From Zoroaster sp. YZ-2022 (lineage: Eukaryota; Echinodermata; Asteroidea; Forcipulatida; Zoroasteridae): 64,000 nucleotides of DNA. The notes beneath the pieces are model-generated. The model made no database searches. It was not told the origin of the DNA and was given only the letters and a program-made list of their open reading frames with translations. This document shows positions 58,395-64,000 of the stretch, one piece after another (position 1 is the first letter of the stretch; every line of letters starts with the position of its first letter). The stretch spans positions 15,919,580 through 15,983,579 of the forward strand of contig CM055835.1 in assembly GCA_029582265.1 (NCBI GenBank), written 5' to 3'. The position numbers and the translations under genes were made by a program.

Positions 58395-58761
58395 TTAACC
58401 CTAACTCCCTAGGCCCACTTGCTTACACATACATGTAACCTGAATCCTCCAAAATCCTTCAGTAGTAAACCAAGCACATGACATGTATGCACACATGTGT
58501 TTCTAATCTGTGATACATGTACATGGCCAGGGACCCTCCCTGCATGCATGGAGCAATAAACAGTGTCCACTGACCCAAGCACTGACCTTGCAATCACTAC
58601 AACAAACATGGATGTACATGTACCATGGAAAGGCAAGTATGCCTAATAACCTCAATCCTCCAAAATACTTCACTTTAGCAAAGAGCATGTAACCTCAATC
58701 CTTCAAAAACTTTTCACTTTAGCAAAGAGGATTTTGGAGGATTTGGGAAGGTTAGGGTTGA
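58395..58761. mobile_element. TTAA-type element, unexpanded copy of the satellite-bearing family
   Basis: TTAACCCTAACTCCCTAGG at the left and GGAAGGTTAGGGTTGA at the right. It has a single left-end unit (including the CACATACATGTAACC form) followed directly by AAAATCCTTCAGTAG. This is the reference state for the array at 26646-29340. It lies just after a poly-G run (58377-58390). Confidence 0.9.
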
Positions 58762-59835
58762 TCTTGATTAGATTGTTTACCCTACAGCAGAGTTGTAGTA
58801 TTTGTTGTCATACTCGTATTTGTTTGTACTCATTCTCCTAACTCATGAAAAAGTACTCAATTACATCTATAGGGTTGGAATACATGAGTACTTGTACTCA
58901 TACTGTACTTGCACTTGTATTAGAGTATGAAGTAATTATTATGTGACTGGCTCCACAAAAATGGGTATTATGTATGTTGCAACATTTTAAAAATGAGTTA
59001 TATACATAGTTGAATTGGTCACATTATAAGCTTTAATTTGGTCTCGGTTTGACCCTGGTAGCATTTTGCGTTCTGGAGATATATTAATATTTGCATATTC
59101 ATATTTTACAATTTAACGAATGTGCCTTCAGAGGTACAGCCCTTTAAACATAGCTAGTTGAAAAAGAAATGAGCTAAAAATAAACTCTCTTGAATGCCCA
59201 TAGCAACAGTTACATGTTATTGATAGGAGGTGTTAAAACCGTATCAATACGAAAGCATAACATTGGTGGTTTTTCTGCCCTAAAACGGACAAAAAGTAAA
59301 ACAAAAGACGAAAACAATGCACACAAAAATGTTTTTTTTGTTCATCTTTATTATCTTAATTATGAAAATATATAATAGAAGCCAACAAACGTAAAAACCA
59401 AAAAATCACTTTGTGAATATTTTTTCACCCTCTCCACGTAGAACAGCCCTTTACGTATTTAGCATAGCACGACTTTATATCCTTTTTTCATAGGGTCACA
59501 TATGTTATGGGTAACTACGATTATTACTTACAAAAAATCCTGATTGGAATTGAGATCATTGGTCTAACATTTGGTCATCCAAAATGGCGGCGGCAAAATA
59601 AAATAATTTTTGTACATTTTTCTGTACTCATACATGTGTACATGTACGTACTTGTATTCATGAAAAGGTACCCAAGTAGAGCTCAATGTAGAGCTCTAAT
59701 GATTTAATACATTTTGAATGGATTGAGAAAAGTTCATGTGATATGACCCACATTTACACTGTACTGACGAGCACATGGAGCTGTCATGTTGAGTGTACAA
59801 GTCTGCCCAACACTGACATACATGTACATACATGT
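58762..59835. other. Unassigned intronic sequence
   Basis: Apart from the CTCATGAAAAAGTACT-type fragments noted at 57175-57535, nothing recognised. Confidence 0.4.
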
Positions 59836-60278
59836 ATATGACATAAAACACAATAAAGGGGGCCACTTTCCTACCGTCATGTTAGCAGTTTTTCTAATGG
59901 TTGTAATTTTTTTTTAAATATCTGAAACAACCAAAAAAGAATTTCAACATTTGAATATACATGCATGCTTATCCTAAAGATAATTTGAGTTGATTATTAC
60001 TATTATTTTTTTAATTACCCTAACATTTCTATCAACAAATGGACGGAAAAGTGCGGTAACTTTTTCCGTCCAATTTTTATGGAAATTTGAGGGTAAAAAA
60101 AAATAAAAAAATAAAATAAATCAACTCAAATTAGTTCTAGTATAAGCCTGCATGTCCATTCACATGTTGAAACACTTTTTGGTCGGTTTCAGGTACTTAA
60201 AAATAAATAACCATTAGAAAAACTGCTAACGTGACGGATGCAAAAAGTGGCCCCCTTTATTGTGTTTTATGTCATATC
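59836..60278. mobile_element. Fold-back element with about 190-bp inverted arms
   Basis: TGACATAAAACACAATAAAG at the left pairs with CTTTATTGTGTTTTATGTCA at the right. Inner words such as AACTGCTAAC and AATTTGAGTTGA keep the symmetry to the centre. Non-coding. Confidence 0.85.
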
Positions 60279-60363
60279 CATGTATATCTATAAAAAAAAG
60301 TACTGTACACTCGGTGCTTTACATGTATGTCTGAGAAAAAAAAATCTATATTTACGTACAGGT

Positions 60364-60437
60364 GAGTCAGTAGGGATTCGAACCCACAACCTGCTGTTTA
60401 CTTGTGCAGATGTCTAACCTCTTAGGTTGAGCATCAG
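60364..60437 (-). repeat. tRNA-like sequence (probable SINE head or tRNA relic)
   Basis: On the minus strand it shows a D-arm-like AAGAGGTTAGACATCTG, an AAGTAAACAGCAGG stretch and a good B-box GTGGGTTCGAATCCC. The acceptor ends do not pair well, so it is not called a tRNA gene. Confidence 0.45.
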
Positions 60438-60544
60438 TATACATGTACAGCGGTTTACAAGCACAAGTAATTCAGTGTAGGACATGCAAACATCTAATCA
60501 TTTGTTCATTATTATCCCAACACAAGAATTCCATCAATAACTGA

Positions 60545-60805
<261 letters not shown>

Positions 60806-62263
60806 TGAATCCTTATATTTCTGGTATACTTTGTGGTTTAAATTGGTACATTACATTACTTTTTTCCTATTAGAAAGAAACTTACTTGAAGATGTTTTTC
60901 TCTATTTTTACAGCAACTTTCACTATATTAACACATTTAATTTTTCATCAGAACTTTGCTCTTTTACTAGATTAAGTGAATAAAAATTACACATATCTCA
61001 AAATAGTCGTGAGAAACACGGTTTTACAGTAAATATGTACCAAAGTGAATTTATGATGGTCCAGCCATAAATTAATTTTGGCACTTTTACTGTTAAAACT
61101 GCAGTCTGACAACTATTTTGTGACATCTCATTTCAAAGCAATTATATTGCTTTTTAATAGGAAACTATCGATGTTCAAATGAAAACCAACATTTTCTGGA
61201 AATTGCCAGTACAAAATGGACAATACATCTTTAATTTGAAAAAAACAAACAAACAAAAAACAAACAAAATAAAACATTTACCAGAATTTCGTGAATTTAT
61301 GAAGCAGCATGATAAACGACTTTCTGGTCAAGTAATGGCACCAACATTATGGATAGATTAATTATGCTTTAGTCAATTATTTTGTCAAATATCTCTTTGG
61401 AAAGTGATATAACTTCCCTTTTTACATTTTTTTACATTTTTTTACAAGGAAGAAAAGAAGTGTAGCAATTGCAAACAATTTTCTGGTGAAATAGCAAAGT
61501 TTTTGACCTTCCCAACTTTGGGTCGACAGGTTTTGGCATTGGAAGCCCCGCAAGGCATACATATTGTACGCACGTGTGCAACCATCAAAGGTTGCAAGTT
61601 TAATTTCTATGTTGACGTTAGTTTCACCTGAATAAATGTTGATACCTGAAAGGCCCTCAAACCAGAAGCTTACCGAGATATTCAGATGCTTGTTTCATGA
61701 AATTAGAGAGTTTGAACCATCAGGAACAAAATTCTGCAGACACCCCAGGGAAGTGGAGCCGCGGTTATTGCCCTAGTCACTTCTATTAACTGTCTTCATT
61801 TATGCATGTAGTTCAAAAGTTAAAATTTGCCCACGGATGTAATAAATTTATACCATATGTACATTGTACATGTGTGTACTGACAAAAATCTTCTTATAAA
61901 CGACACTGTACTCGGAAAACCGGAATTGGATAAAAGGCCTCTTGACTCATTTTTGAAGAATGGTGACTCAAACTGCTCAGAACTTAGGAACACAGGGGTT
62001 GGGATGGTGGAAAGGAAACCATGTTTTGCATGTTTGATGGGAAACCAAATTAGCATGGGGGGGGCAACTTAAGGTTTTTAGTTGGGGCAGATAGTTAATT
62101 GTTGTAATTTCACACCCTGATTAAGCTGTGGTTTCACCAAGTTTGTGAACATCGGCTGCAGATTTTGTAGAAGTTTCATATATGGGCAATTCCATGGTTA
62201 CTCGCATTACATTTTTGAGGTATTGGGCGCACTTTTAATGCCATAATGTCCTTACTACACTGT

Positions 62264-62480
62264 AGTTAACATGTTCAAAAGTATTTTGACTTAATCATAA
62301 GTCCACTTTTCCTACTTTTTATGAAATAATTTTTCATTTTAATGACAAATTTTTAAATTTCATAATTTTTATGAAAGAAATTATCAATTCGACTTTATTT
62401 ACCAAAATTTATTTCATAAAAATGAGGAAAAGTGGACTTATGATTAAGTCCAAATACTTTTGAACATGTTTTACACTGTA
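62264..62480. repeat. Imperfect palindrome, about 60-bp arms
   Basis: GTTCAAAAGTATTTTGACTT and CTTAATCATAAGTCCACTTT are inverted at 62430-62475. AT-rich centre. Confidence 0.75.
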
Positions 62481-62526
62481 CATGTGTTTTACTCATCATT
62501 TTTTTCACAGTAGTAGCATTATACTC

Positions 62527-62714
62527 AGCACAAAATAAGAATTTTAGACATTTGTTATACCGTACATACTACATGTGCGCTACATGTACATAAGAGAAAA
62601 ATGCTGGTTCCTCATGTTACATGTATATTTTTCGGAAATGTCTCTTTTTCTCTTATATAGTGTACACACAGTATAACATACATGTATTTCTGAAATTATT
62701 ATTTTGTGCTGAGT
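62527..62714. repeat. Imperfect palindrome, about 40-bp arms
   Basis: CTCAGCACAAAATAAGAATT pairs with ATTATTATTTTGTGCTGAG. GTTATAC/GTATAAC also match. Confidence 0.65.
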
Positions 62715-63109
62715 GAGGTCTGGGTTAGTGCTGGAAGAGTAGTGCAATTACTTGAGTAATCGTGAGTAATAATTGTTATTCGTACTCGTGTCTTTTTACT
62801 ACTCGATTAATCGCCCCACTACGATTACCTCCAAAAAGTAGTAACACATTTACGAATAACGACTGATTCTATAGTCATATAAATTCTGACATAATATCAG
62901 ATGTTTTCAGAATAATTGTCATAAAATATAATAAAAAGTATGGTTGAAATAGTATATTTTGGATATATACGTCAATAACAATGACATAGGCTATGACTGG
63001 TATGATTAATGCTGCAATTTAAAGCGTTAACAAAAAAAATTGTCTGGGTATAATGCAACTACTGTGAAAAGAACTGATGAGTGAAATAAATATTATGGCA
63101 TTAACAGTC

Positions 63110-63488
63110 TAAGGCTGTGTGTTTTCAGTTATTTCGGGAACTGGATACCCAAAATTGGAAATCTTCAGATAACCATTACCCATGAACAATTTTGTAAAAA
63201 CACGTAAATACTCCCAAATGTACATGTATAAATTAACCAATATGAACACGAGTTTCTCTTGTTTTATTCGTCGTAATAAATGTGGACATACTGTAATAAT
63301 TTCCCGCTTGTACATGTGTATAAACTAACGCGTAGCATCTCCCATTCCCCACACAACAAAAAATCAGAGACTTGTTCCGTCAAAATTTTCAGAAGTCGTT
63401 TACGGGTAATTGGAACCGAAAAATGGAACCGGGTAATGACACTTTCGGTCAGATATCCAGCTACCCGGATACCCCAGCAACAGCCTTA
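63110..63488. mobile_element. hAT-like MITE, diverged relative of 22045-22406
   Basis: TAAGGCTGTGTG at the left, CAACAGCCTTA at the right. GGTAATTGGAACCGAAAAAT and ACCCGGATACCCC match the other copy in reverse. Confidence 0.75.
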
Positions 63489-63590
63489 GTGCGCCCAAAA
63501 CCTAAAAAATGTAACACAATTAACCATGGAATTGCCCATATTCAATTAATCATCTTGATTTCATTCTACCTGTCTTTTTCATGAATGCAG

Positions 63591-63637
63591 GTCAACATAG
63601 ACATGACATTATTATCCGGGGATCCATGCTTCAAAGC
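63591..63637 (+). CDS. FAM102: FAM102/EEIG1 family gene, coding exon 4
   Basis: This short exon of 47 bases encodes VNIDMTLLSGDPCFK plus two bases of the next codon. It continues the last strand of the NT-C2 domain, and LLSGDPCFK is a family signature. The acceptor follows a pyrimidine tract (ATGAATGCAG) and the donor is GC|GTAAGT in phase 2. The remaining exons, which should encode the rest of the domain and the Ser-rich C-terminal region typical of FAM102, are beyond the window. Only 152 full residues are present here. Confidence 0.92.
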
Positions 63638-64000
63638 GTAAGTAATTCCTTTGTACTTGATGGTGGTACTAATTACATTTGTCTGGGTAAGTTACGTGGA
63701 CATGTACATGTACATTTTCAGAAACATCAATCAAAAACGAGTTAATATTCTTCATCTTTTACAAAGAATGGGCCAGTACTACGTGTACCTCGGCCTTAGG
63801 GTTTTTAGCAGCATTGTACCCACTGCGCGTTTTCAATATTCCCCAAAACTTGGAAATGCAAATTAGGCGATAGTAACCAATCAGTGATTCGGAAAGCACT
63901 TTTCCCACCTGGGTCTAGTCATGGGAATGAGGTACATGTAGTTCCCTGGGGACAAGGTTGGGGCCAGTAGTTTTCCACCAATTTATCACACGAAATAACA

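Overview
The window is eukaryotic, AT-rich and repeat-laden. I see no bacterial-style genes. Its one recognisable host gene is the 5' part of a FAM102 (EEIG1 / SYM-3) family gene on the + strand. Four coding exons (15904-16049, 42014-42134, 60596-60739, 63591-63637) join in frame into the N-terminal 152 residues of the NT-type C2 domain, and the gene runs off the right edge. The introns are very large: about 26.0 kb, 18.5 kb and 2.9 kb. The organism looks like an invertebrate deuterostome. My best guess is an echinoderm, based on intron size, tRNA-Leu-derived SINEs, Penelope-like elements and very frequent TACATGTA-type words. That guess is inference, not proof.

Region by region. 1-15903 is upstream of the start codon. 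It holds TTAA-type and TIR elements, a fold-back element with 20-bp sub-repeats (4012-5800), a dimeric SINE (6285-6830), a 2.8-kb TA-flanked DNA transposon carrying a spliced SAM-like reading frame (8144-10979), and a Penelope-like element (12831-15183) hit by two SINEs. 16050-42013 (intron 1) holds nested MITEs, a LINE 3' end, a roughly 60-copy array of a 44-bp unit sitting inside a TTAA-flanked TIR element (26640-29660), and a second Penelope-like copy with 109-bp inverted ends, nested in a Harbinger-like element (36744-38896). 42135-60595 (intron 2) holds a CR1/L2-type LINE 3' end, a SINE-interrupted TTAA element, a 20-bp minisatellite (49321-49868), a 1.2-kb Harbinger-like element (51048-52240) and more MITEs. 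60740-63590 (intron 3) has palindromic repeats and a hAT-like relic.

The host gene would make an N-terminal C2-like module. In animals this family acts in membrane trafficking, in apical extracellular-matrix organisation (C. elegans SYM-3) and in osteoclast differentiation (vertebrate EEIG1). Everything else in the window is mobile or repeated DNA. Its main interest is how elements nest, convert into satellites, capture coding exons and share 3' tails. All coordinates come from reading by eye. Exon boundaries and the TSD-defined elements are tight; most other repeat edges are good to about 10-20 bases.
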